Shown here one piece after another: positions 54,961 to 64,000 of a stretch of 64,000 nt of DNA. Location of the stretch: contig CM055101.1 in assembly GCA_029204225.1 (NCBI GenBank), positions 41,998,927 to 42,062,926 on the forward strand. The letters run 5' to 3'. The notes under the pieces are model-generated. The model was not told the origin of the DNA. It saw nothing but the letters and a program-made list of their open reading frames with translations, and searched no databases. Numbering within the stretch: the stretch's first letter is position 1; every line of letters starts with the position of its first letter. A program made the position numbers and the translations under genes. The DNA comes from Diphasiastrum complanatum. Its lineage: Eukaryota > Streptophyta > Lycopodiopsida > Lycopodiales > Lycopodiaceae.

Positions 54961-56890
54961 ATTTGTTCTCAAAGTCATACGACTCATGAGTGTATAGTAT
55001 TGAAACAAAAGTTGACAATAAGATACTGCCATTTGTATAATGCTGCATTTTTAACTTGCTTTGGATATCATCAAGGGGCACCAAATATAGTACCTAGGGT
55101 GGGAGGAACTCTACAACAACAAATATTAGTGTTAATAGCATGTCCAAGAAACCAAAGAGCATAAGTGAATATAAAAGCATCAAAATCAAAAATATTTCCA
55201 CAACAGAAAGTGGTACACTGATTTGGAACATAAGTTCATATAATGATCCACTCATTAATGAATACTATACACCTCATGCTACACAACCGAAAAAAGATGA
55301 TGAATCGTATAAAAACTCCAATATCAACCTAGCCAAAATCACAAAATTTATCTATTTAGTTAGATCTCAAGTTATTTTTGTGCTTATATTGATTAACAAC
55401 TGATGTATGATGATGATGATGTATTTGGATGCTTATTACAACACAAGAATGATGCCAAAATATATCTTGGCTAAATATGCTCATGTGACTAGTCCATTGA
55501 TTCAAAGAAAAAAAAGTCTGCTTGTAATCTCTTTGTGAAAATATTGGTATAATAGTTAAATTTCCAAGCATGATAAATAACCAAAAGTGAAAAAAAAAAA
55601 AAAAAGAGTTTGATTGTACTAGTTTTTTAGCTTTTTTGTTTTGCATAAAAAATTCCGACACCATCCAAAAAAATTTAAAGAAGCCTGCTTCTTGCCCAAG
55701 ATATTATGAAGGTATTTCTAACTTTTGAAAGCAAAGACTGTTAGTCTAGTAGATGTATGCTATTGGGGCAATCTACATGTGTCGAGAATAAGAAAGATAT
55801 GTTGATGCTTTTAAAAAAAGTTTAGTTTTAAACATATACTCAAAGCCTTTTCCATCATCTGACCATAACAAGATTTTGTCATCCAGTCCATGCCACCAAG
55901 TACCTACACAAACATGATTGAGTTGTTATAAGAAAAAAATCAAGGCTAGCCAGTAGAACAAAAAATGAAGTCCTCCAATGGGAAATTTTGCTAAGTGTTA
56001 TAGATGGGAGAAATTTTACCTGAGGAGCACTCCATTACTCACCTTCCTATTTGAATGGTAGTAGGGAAGCCCATTGAGCTAGAATACCGAGGAAAAGAAT
56101 AAATAATTATGCTAGAGAAGTTAGAGTTCAACCTTAGCACTTAGCACTTAGCAATGATGACAAAAAACATAAAGGGCTATAAAGTGATGATATAGGACAT
56201 TAGCATACATGGCATATCATAAGTTCTAAACCACAACATTCAAATAACATGGATCCAAGTGGTAACTATTGCTTCATATCTTTGAGCATGAAGATTGAGT
56301 AGCAATGTCATATTTTTAACATGTGGATCTAAAATAGTACATCAACCATTCAAGGTTGAAAATTGTATGCAGATAACTCAATCTATTATAAGAGTAAAAT
56401 TGTAGCTTCATGAGATATTATCATGTCTTTTGGCATATCGTACTTCAAATGTACAATGCGTAGATAACATAAAATCAAGAAACACATCCATATGGACTTT
56501 ATAATTCTCTCGCTTTTAGCTTTAGTTCTATTGTTACTACTACTTACTTGGGGGTTTGGCACATGATAGACTGTTATGTGTCGTGGATACCCCCCAATGA
56601 CATGGCACTCAATCCCCCTCTCTATCCTTGCCATTTACTCAGCTCTCTACATTCAATTTCTTCAATAATTAGGTTATGGATTACTTTAAAAAATCGAATT
56701 TATGACATGGAGATTGCTTCTCCAAGTAGAGTAGTCTTTACTTGCTTTTAATAACCAAAAGAAAAAACTAAAAAAATTAGAGTCAAGTAGTGTAACATCT
56801 TAGTTGAAGTTGGGTGAAACTAGCTATGAACACTATCTTAACCTCTAATACTTGCAAAAATTTGAGCAATTCAACTATTAGTACAAACTC
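54961..56890. other. No gene recognised; may hold downstream introns of the dsRBD gene
   Basis: AT-rich. A minus-strand frame at 56634-56386 starts MARIERGIECHVIGGYPRH and has a CCAA|GTAAGT donor-like site near 56554, so it could hold an exon of the minus-strand gene whose dsRBD exons lie at 56895-57400. I cannot support it by homology. An A-run lies at 55590-55605. Confidence 0.3.
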
Positions 56891-56894
56891 TTAC

Positions 56895-57400
56895 ATAAAG
56901 CCTTCACTCAAAAGCCACATCAGAGCAAATCGGGCTGCAGAATCTTTTACTCGCTTGTGGTCTCTCATTTCTTTTCCTTTAAAAGCAACGAAGTTTCTTC
57001 CTGGTATTGTTAGGCTGACTGCAAATGTGAACCTGAGTAACAAGAATTATAAGAGTCTGATGTAAAACTAGTATACATGAAAGGATGCTAAAACATAAGA
57101 TTGCTAGTTTCATATGTTGGACAACCTTAAAAGATTCATCGCTTTTTCAAAATGTCATTTTTCTCAAATTTGAGCATAAAATTGAAATATATGAATGAAC
57201 CAAATAATTGCATGAAAATCTAAACTTACAATTTTAAACTTCAATCTAGATCTCAATAACCAATGAAGATAGCAACTTTAGCTTACAATTTTCTATGAGG
57301 TGGTCCTTCCTCCTTTAAACATTAAACACTCATACACAGGGGGATTCCAGCCTTGTTTGGCAAAGAATTCATGTAGTAACACCCTTATTCTTCCAACTAA
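56895..57400 (-). CDS. Two exons encoding a double-stranded RNA-binding domain (partial gene)
   Basis: Upstream exon (minus strand, about 57400-57315): GRIRVLLHEFFAKQGWNPP then VYEC, the first helix and first strand of a dsRBD. Downstream exon 57032-56895: begins after TTGTTACTCAG, reads FTFAVSLTIPGRNFVAFKG then KDSAARFALMWLL, the remaining strands and second helix, and ends at TTTAT|GTAAGAG. The second exon is exactly 138 bp and open. The split and the WNPP-YEC/FTF pattern recall the C-terminal dsRBD of plant Dicer-like or related RNase III proteins; a dsRBD-containing helicase is the alternative. No catalytic domain is seen nearby. The donor of the upstream exon is unclear, so I cannot tell gene from fragment. 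Confidence 0.6.
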
Positions 57401-57779
57401 TGAAGTGCCTGAATCTGCCATGCACCTCAAGATGTACAAGAAACAATTCAACACGCCAATTAGAAATTACAACAAATAAAGGCTTAACACCTGCCACAAA
57501 ATAACTCTTTTTATTTTGATTTTTTTTTTAAAACATTTCTTAAAGCTAAGTAAGATGTTGTCTTGGACATAATATGGGGGAGAATATCAAATATGATCTC
57601 TCTTCTATTTACTAGAATCCAACAATTATTTTTATTGTTTTGTGCAATCACATCAAGAGAAATACAAATCGCAATAAACTATTAGTAGAAAACCATTGTA
57701 TTTGACAAGGTGGTACTATGAGAATTTTAAAAAATTTGCTCATTAAAAACAAGGCCAAATTAGAGTTTCATCAAATTAG

Positions 57780-57782
<3 letters not shown>

Positions 57783-57818
<36 letters not shown>
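57783..57818. repeat. (GA)18 microsatellite
   Basis: Uninterrupted GA dinucleotide run about 36 bp long, upstream (minus strand) of the dsRBD exons. Confidence 0.95.
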
Positions 57819-57820
<2 letters not shown>

Positions 57821-58726
57821 ACTAACTCTAAAACTCAACGTGTACATAATGTGTACTCAAAATAGTTTACGTTCACTATACTTTACATTTGTCATATTTG
57901 GCGAAGTTTCTTTTAATTTGTCTAGTTTCTTGGTTAATGTTTTTAACCATGGTAATTTGATGTTTATGAATGTTAAGATGTCATGATTGGCACATGACAT
58001 CAAGAGAATTCAAATGAAAGAGTAAATTTAGAGCCTAGAAGATCGACAAGCTCACTTATTCTCATGCATATGGGAGTATTTTGTTTATGATCAAAATAAT
58101 GTCTATTTATGATGATAATTTGCAAGAAAATCCGAAGATGTAACTCTCCTAGTGCTAGTATCGATAAATTTCCAAAGCACATTACCCAAATTATTATACC
58201 ATACATAAAATTCCTTTCGGTTTTGCAAAGTGCTTTCCGAAATATTCGTATGAGATGTTTAGAAATGTCATATATAGACATAAAAAGCTCATGTATTTTT
58301 TTCTACATGTATTTTGAAGGTTTCTAATTATTTTTATAAACTTTCAATGTTTTCGGACCAACATTCTAGTCCGTGGGCTTTATGTTTCTTATGGCTTCCA
58401 AAATCATAAACAAATACAAATATGTTACCCCATCTATTTTTATGTCAGCAAAAGCCCCCTTCCTTTTCTCCTTTTTGAGAGCCCAATTCTGTTCCAAAAA
58501 TTATAATGAAACATGAAAACAATATTGTATCGATTTTTACATAGGAGACAACCATCTTTTCCAGTTTTTTAAAAATTGAGAGCATGCGTCTTTCCCAAAA
58601 ATAGTTAAAAACCATAAAAACTTTATTTCATCTCTTGTTACATAGGGGAAAGCCCCAGTTTTTTAGATTCCCAACTCTCAAGGGCTTTCTCCTATTCGTA
58701 ATCTCATTTTTACTTTTTTAATGAAG

Positions 58727-58811
58727 AAAAAGGAGGCGAGCTCACAGAACTCAATCTATGCGCCTCCCTTTTTTTTGAAATTTTTTTACACACACCTTCG
58801 TGCCGAAGGTG
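58727..58811. repeat. Two adjacent hairpins
   Basis: AAAAAGGAGGCG (58727-58738) pairs with CGCCTCCCTTTTT (from 58761) with about 22 bases between. CACCTTCGTGCCGAAGGTG (58793-58811) is a perfect 8-bp stem with a 3-base loop. They lie about 85 bp upstream of the unknown ORF at 58895. The first resembles a terminator-like shape but there is no transcript evidence. Confidence 0.7.
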
Positions 58812-58894
58812 CATGGAAAAAAAATTACAGCAAAAAAAACCTGAAATTATAGCAGGGTAGGCTGCCTCAGGGGCATTCTGCCCGAGGGGGGAAC

Positions 58895-59158
58895 ATGCAG
58901 TTGACTAGATCAGAACATAGCGAATGTTTCACGAAAGCGATGGTGACATCATTTGAAGTTACAAGAAGTTCATGTAGGAAAAAATCTTCTCTTCGCCAGA
59001 CTCCGACACCAAGGCTGAACGCATGGCAGTTAGTAAAGGGAGAAGCGCCCGACTATTTCTCAAGGAATATAGATACATATGCTGCTAATGTCAAAATAAG
59101 GTACATGTTTAAATGTCAAATTAATGAAGTATTGCCAGTTAGAGTCAAGTCTCAATGA
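58895..59158 (+). CDS. Unknown repeated ORF, copy 2
   Basis: An 87-codon frame starts MQLTRSEHSECFTKAMV and matches the minus-strand ORF at 27716-27447 over about 75 residues with few changes (EVTRSSCRKKSSLRQTP, NAWQLVKGEAPDYFSRNI). Similarity begins a few bases before the ATG (CATGCAGTTGACTAGATC) and ends near GAGGACA at 59160. Two copies with the same open frame in opposite orientation suggest a mobile sequence. No domain is recognised. Neighbouring frames at 59240-59437 (minus) and 59684-59956 (plus) are also unknown. Confidence 0.4.
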   Translation: MQLTRSEHSECFTKAMVTSFEVTRSSCRKKSSLRQTPTPRLNAWQLVKGEAPDYFSRNIDTYAANVKIRYMFKCQINEVLPVRVKSQ

Positions 59159-59524
59159 GGACAGAAAAGTTTGAAAATGCAAAACTCACCCAAGTTAGAT
59201 CGAAGCATAATGGAAAAACACTATCTCCTTTATGTATTTTCAGAATAACGGATACTCACTCTTTTTTAACTTGTGCAAGCGAAGATCTGACCCGCCTGCC
59301 TTGTTGGATCCCAAGAGTCTGACAAGAGAGGGAAGATCATTTTCGCTTGTGTAGTAGACCAAGTATTCCTGTGAGTCGCCTTGTACAGCTCTTCCTTCTA
59401 CTTCAGAGACGAGATGCTCAATTGAAAATCTTCTCATCTTGATTGTTTCGCCTGGTCTTCAAAAGAATATCACCCTCTAATTTGATGCCATGGAATGATA
59501 ACAAGAAGAAATGCTTCTTGGTTT

Positions 59525-59600
59525 CCAAGGGAAGGCTCGAACCTGAGACCAAAGAAACTTTGGATGTCAAGCGTTAACCAATTGAGAAACTCAGAGGGAA
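59525..59600 (-). repeat. tRNA-derived sequence (SINE head or tRNA pseudogene)
   Basis: On the minus strand TCTCAATTGGTTAACG (59587-59572) matches an A box and GGTTCGAGCC (59543-59534) a B box, with tRNA-like spacing of about 30 bp and a CCAAAGTTTCTTTGG hairpin between. An acceptor stem cannot be drawn, so it is not a functional tRNA. Confidence 0.5.
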
Positions 59601-60282
59601 AAGTGTTTCGAAATAGTATAATTATGTATCTATGTGATCGATCTATGTGATGTATCCACACGAAGCATGTTATAATATCAAACGTGAAACGGTTGAGAAA
59701 GCTATACCTGGAGTATCGTTGTTTCACCGGGTCCGGTACTTGCTCTCCTGGCACTGCGTCACTGAAAGCTTCACCAGATCCAGACGTGAATAAAAATGGA
59801 GTATATCCACTAGGAGCAAAAAGAAGAAAGTTCAAGGAAAAACTTTTGCAGCAGTGCAAGCTTCACCAAATCTACATCTACTTGCAGCCAAAAGAAGAAA
59901 GGTTAATCACACATGAAGATGAGGATGAATATTTAAGCAGTCTGATTTCAAGTTGAAGATGAACGCTGAACACCATCACGGTCCATCACCATCTCTATGA
60001 CAGGAATGGCGCCAGACTCCAGTTTGCTCAAATTTTGCTAAAATCTAGACGTACAGCCATGGATATACTCAATCGGACGGTCAAGCTGTATTGGACAGAA
60101 TTACGTATACACTCTATTGTATGAGGTTACTATGCATTGATGTAGACACTATTGTAATTTGTAGGATTTGTTAGGGATTAAGCCCTCTCTACTCTCTAGA
60201 TGACCCCAAACCCAAGCTTGAATGGGGAGTCCTAGAGTCTCTTGAATTTGTTTATTTACTATGTCATCTATCTCTCTATCTA

Positions 60283-60305
60283 TCATCATCATCATCATCA
60301 TCATA
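60283..60305. repeat. (ATC)n microsatellite
   Basis: Seven to eight ATC units followed by ATATATATT. Confidence 0.9.
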
Positions 60306-60539
60306 TATATTAAAACTACTTTAGAGAGAGAATGTTGCCATGCCATAAAAAATGTCACACTCTGCCCACAACAAAATGTCACGCTTTTACAACAACGCGA
60401 AAAGCTAAAAAAACAATGAAAGACTAAAAAATGATTGAAAAGTCCTATGCGTGTGAAAAAAATAACACATAGAAGCCATTTTTTTTTTTGGGCGCGCACA
60501 CACACAATTTCAAATCCCCCCCTCCCCCCCGAGCACGCG

Positions 60540-61013
60540 CTCTCTTTCTCTTGATCGGTTCTCTCTCTCTTTCTCTCAATCCCGAGCAGGCGAGATGCGG
60601 GTCTCTCTCTCTTTGCTCTCTTCTTTCTGATTGCATCTGCCAACTGCAATATCCATAGCATGGGTGGGTCTCTCTCTCCATCATCTTCTTGCTCTCTTCT
60701 TTCTGATTGCATCCGCGAACTGCAATATCCATATCCATATCCATGCTACAAGGTAAGGTTTGTAAGTTAAGAACCTTTTGTTTATGGTTACCTTTACATT
60801 ATTTCAGTCTGCTCTGAATTTATTTGCTATTGTTCATGTTCTTTAGCGTCTTCAAGGAAGGAGGATTTCATATTGTCCCCTTTCCATGCACTTCCATGCT
60901 TCCTCAGTGGCCGCTTTGGCAGAATTCATCATCTATCAATCACGAGGGAGCTTCACCAGGCAAGGAAGCCCATTGGCTTCACCACCATCGCGGCTGAGGG
61001 TGCTCATGGCTGA
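60540..61013 (+). CDS. CT-rich leader and small spliced ORF, tentative
   Basis: The plus strand from 60530 is a pyrimidine-rich leader (repeated TCTCTCTC and GCTCTCTTCTTTCTGATT). It contains a 42-bp direct repeat: 60615-60656 and 60691-60732 differ at two bases. ATG at 60743 opens three codons and reaches a strong donor, CAAG|GTAAGG (60752). The 94-bp intron ends TTCTTTAG at 60846. Joining gives a 58-codon frame (MLQASSRKEDFILSPFH...) that stops at 61013. No family is recognised; alternatively exon 1 is non-coding, or this is a gene fragment. Splice borders and leader composition are the only support. Confidence 0.3.
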
Positions 61014-62139
61014 GCTGCTAAGGCATTGTGGATCTCTGCGCTCTGTGGGCAACGGCTCCCTCCCTCTATTAGGTGGCTGAGTAGCAAAGAGAGTGAAGGT
61101 AGAAGTGAAGGAGAGCGAATGCAAAAGTGAAGGAGAATGACCTGGCCACGCGACCTGCCTGGCCAACCCCCAAATGATCATAATTTTTAATATTTGTCAT
61201 TGTACGCTAGGGTTGTGCAATATATCCATTAATCTCTATTACTCCCATTTGTCTCATTCATTGTTTTTTAAACCACAATTCTTTTCCAGATGTTTGATAT
61301 TAGCAAAGTGTTAAACAAAGATATGGAAATTTCCTATGGAGATGTATGTTTGAGACAAAAACATAAATGTGGCTCAATTCGTTGCTTATAATTTTCGTAT
61401 TCATTGCTACAGAAGGTGCTGCTTATTTGCAGACCATTGCAGGAGTTTCCTTACGCATTTATATCATCTATTTTGTTTTTTTGTGGCACATACAGAAAAC
61501 AAAATATGGGACCTCACCGACAGCCAGATTTTTTCCTTATTAGTTATGGTTCGATAACTTTGCCCAAAGTTTTGGTTGTGCTTATGTAGTAGACATTCCA
61601 GAAAATTTGAGCTACTGGCTAAGCGGAAAAATTGAAGCTACATATGTTGATAAAGCTTTTTGTCTGTTGATGATGCCAATATTCGATAAACCCCTTATGC
61701 CCGTTGAGTAGACAAGTCTGAAGCCAAAAAAATAAAACTATATCATGTTCTTTAGCAAATTTTCAATGGTCGAAACAAGCAAATGACAGGAACCCTAAAC
61801 CCAGCTGAAAGCGGCCTGATGCAGGCCATGCGAAACCTACAGAGCATGTTGGTCCTCCCAATCTGATGCACGAATGTAAAATTACGTTTTCCACTTAGAC
61901 TTATCACTTGCAAAATTGGAAGATCACTAACACAGTTATTTTTGTTTGAATCGAACGTAAGCAAACTTTTCAGACCAATGTGTACTATGCCTGAATGGCA
62001 GGTTTTGCATCATGATAATTTAGAAATGAAACGATAGAAGCTTAAAAGAAGAACACAATATTGTATCACAAAATTTAATTTTCTCAATTAAATTTCTATA
62101 GGATCTTCAAAGTTGCAAATTTTCTGTGCTTGATCAAAT
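61014..62139. other. No gene recognised
   Basis: Some exon-like pieces follow on the plus strand. Examples are CACATACAG followed by RKQNMGPHRQPDFFLISYG near 61494, and DIPENLSYWLSGKIEATYV near 61594. No family or consistent splice structure can be given. Confidence 0.3.
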
Positions 62140-62500
62140 TCCACGGTTTATTTTGATGAGTTTATTTTCACCGCAAGGACCGCCCTTTGGCCCCTCCCTT
62201 CGGCCCTCTCCTCTTTTGTTGTCCTATGCGGTTCTATATAGCCCCTCCCGTCAGCCCTCTCCTCCTTTGCATTTAGGCCGCATAGGGACCGCATTTAGGC
62301 CATTTGTGGTCCTTTAGGCCACGCATTTCCCCGCAAACGACCCCATTTTGACCACATTTCACGCATTTTCACCACAAAGGACCGCCCATTGGACCGTTGT
62401 TGACCCCTTCCAAACAACCGCAAAGGAGGTCCATATCAATCGTTGAAAGGCATAGGACCACAAAGGAGGGGATGGCCACAGGGAGGGGTCGCAAAGGACG

Positions 62501-62620
<120 letters not shown>

Positions 62621-62798
62621 GGGTCTCTCTCTCTCTCTCTCTTCGTCTCAAGGAGGTGTTTGAACATAGGAGGTGTTTGCGACCCCTCCCTTCATCCCAA
62701 TGGACCACAAATTGGCCCCTCCCTCCGGCCCTCCCTTTCACAAATGGATTTCACCGCTAAGGACCGCATTTCACCACAAATGACCGCATTTCACCGCA

Positions 62799-62905
<107 letters not shown>

Positions 62906-63151
62906 GAGGTGTTTGAACATAGGAGGTGTTTGCGGCCCCTACCTTCATCCTGCATTTTGGCCATTTGTGGTCCTTTAGGCCATGCATTCCACCGCAAACG
63001 ACCCCATTTTGACCACATTCTCACCGCAAAGGACCACCCTTTGGACCGTTGTTGACCCCTCCCAAACGACCACAAATGAGGTCCCTATCAATCACTGAAC
63101 CGCAAAGGAGGGGATGGCCGAAGGGAGGGGCCGCATAGGACGATTCTCACG

Positions 63152-63254
<103 letters not shown>

Positions 63255-63334
63255 AGCATGATTCTCACGGTTGCCCCTCCCTTCGGCCCTCACGGTTCTC
63301 ACGGTTAACCCCCCCATCGGTTCTCATGGTTACT

Positions 63335-63344
<10 letters not shown>

Positions 63345-63428
<84 letters not shown>
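63345..63428. repeat. (CT)42 block 4
   Basis: CT run preceded by a C-rich stretch (CTCCCCCCCCCCC) and followed by CAGCACGGTTCTCATG. Confidence 0.97.
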
Positions 63429-63429
<1 letters not shown>

Positions 63430-64000
63430 GCACGGTTCTCATGCTTACCCTTCCCTTCGGTTCTCATGGTTACTCCTCTCTCTCTCTCCTTTAGGCCACA
63501 CAATTCACCGCAAAGGACTCCATTTTCACCGCAAAGGGCCGCCCTTTGTCCCATTGTTGACGCCTCCCAAATGACCGCAAATGAAGTCGTTTGTGGTCCT
63601 ATGCGGCCCCTCCCTTCGGCCCTCCCCTCCTTTGCGGTCCTATGTGGTCTAAACGAAGGAAACGAACCACAACCTCACTACAAGGACCGCATTTAGGCTG
63701 CATAGGTACCGCATTTAGGCCATTTGTGGTCCTTTAGGCCATGCATTTCACTAGATCATCGACCGCCACCTAGATCAAAAAATCATCGTCCGTCAACGAC
63801 ATACTAAATTTCCAAATCATCGGCCGCATAGGGACCTCATTTAGGCCGCATAAGGACCGCCTTTAGACCGCATTAGGACCGCCACGTAAGGACCGCAATT
63901 AGGCCGCATAGGGACAACCGCCATCTAGATCAGAAAATCAGTGTCCGTCAACGACATACTGAATTTCCAAATCATCGGCCGCCATTGCCCGTCAACGACG

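Noticed and set aside
60060..60180. Possible gypsy integrase fragment (HGYTQSDGQAVLDR)
   Set aside because: Only the SDGQ word resembles the HPQSDGQTE motif; no other integrase sequence surrounds it.

Overview
The window is a repeat-dominated stretch of a land-plant nuclear genome. The evidence is plant-type LTR-retrotransposon primer-binding sites (initiator-Met type TGGTATCAGAGC and Asp type TGGCGCCGTTGCC), Ty1/copia and Ty3/gypsy polyproteins, a CACTA transposase with its plant-specific C-terminal domains, a MITE, and exons of plant gene families (a PAP/OAS1-type nucleotidyltransferase, a KANADI/GARP exon, a LARP6-like C-terminus and a dsRNA-binding domain). The long CT/GA microsatellites and the deeply nested, decayed retroelements suggest a large, slowly purged genome such as that of a fern, lycophyte or gymnosperm. 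The species cannot be told from the sequence.

Layout. 0-4.2 kb: the 5' end of a minus-strand nucleotidyltransferase gene (first coding exon 2283-2510, a GA-rich leader, a probable upstream non-coding exon near 3.5-3.9 kb, and a G-box promoter near 4.0-4.2 kb). 5.2-11.3 kb: nested LTR elements. Three copies of one about 480-bp LTR lie in mixed orientation around a gypsy element (LTR, tRNA-Asp PBS, 1.2-kb leader, gag). 12.7-14.0 kb: minus-strand copia pol and LTR. 14.15-16.25 kb: CACTA (TNP2-like) transposase remains. 16.3-20.2 kb: an unusual pair of convergent, spliced, decayed genes followed by repeated GATATC-centred motifs. 21.1 kb: KANADI-like exon. 22.5-24.2 kb: internally deleted LTR element. 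25.4-26.1 kb: LARP6 remnant. 27.2-27.7 kb: a MITE and one copy of a repeated unknown ORF. 28.8-29.9 kb: the longest open frame of the window (about 358 codons, unrecognised). 30.2-34.5 kb: a copia element whose middle is replaced by gypsy pol.

35.4-38.8 kb: a 310-bp duplication, a copia leader plus gag, and a gypsy RNase H remnant. 39.6-40.2 kb: a cluster of palindromic ACACGTGTG sites. 42.2-43.5 kb: unrecognised ORFs of non-retroelement character. 43.7-46.0 kb: two copia RNase H fragments and an LTR. 48.8-50.27 kb: the 3' end of a CACTA element. 50.3-52.5 kb: copia pol. 53.8-54.9 kb: copia protease-integrase with a perfect 145-bp tandem duplication. 56.9-57.4 kb: two dsRBD exons on the minus strand. 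58.9 kb: the second copy of the unknown ORF. 60.5-61.0 kb: a CT-rich leader with a small spliced ORF. 62.1-64.0 kb: a minisatellite array built from CCGCA-type units interrupted by four long (CT)n blocks.

No complete host gene and no intact autonomous element is visible. The host-gene pieces are either truncated by the window edge or look decayed. Exon boundaries are by eye from GT/AG sites and protein similarity recalled from known families; none was tested by alignment.
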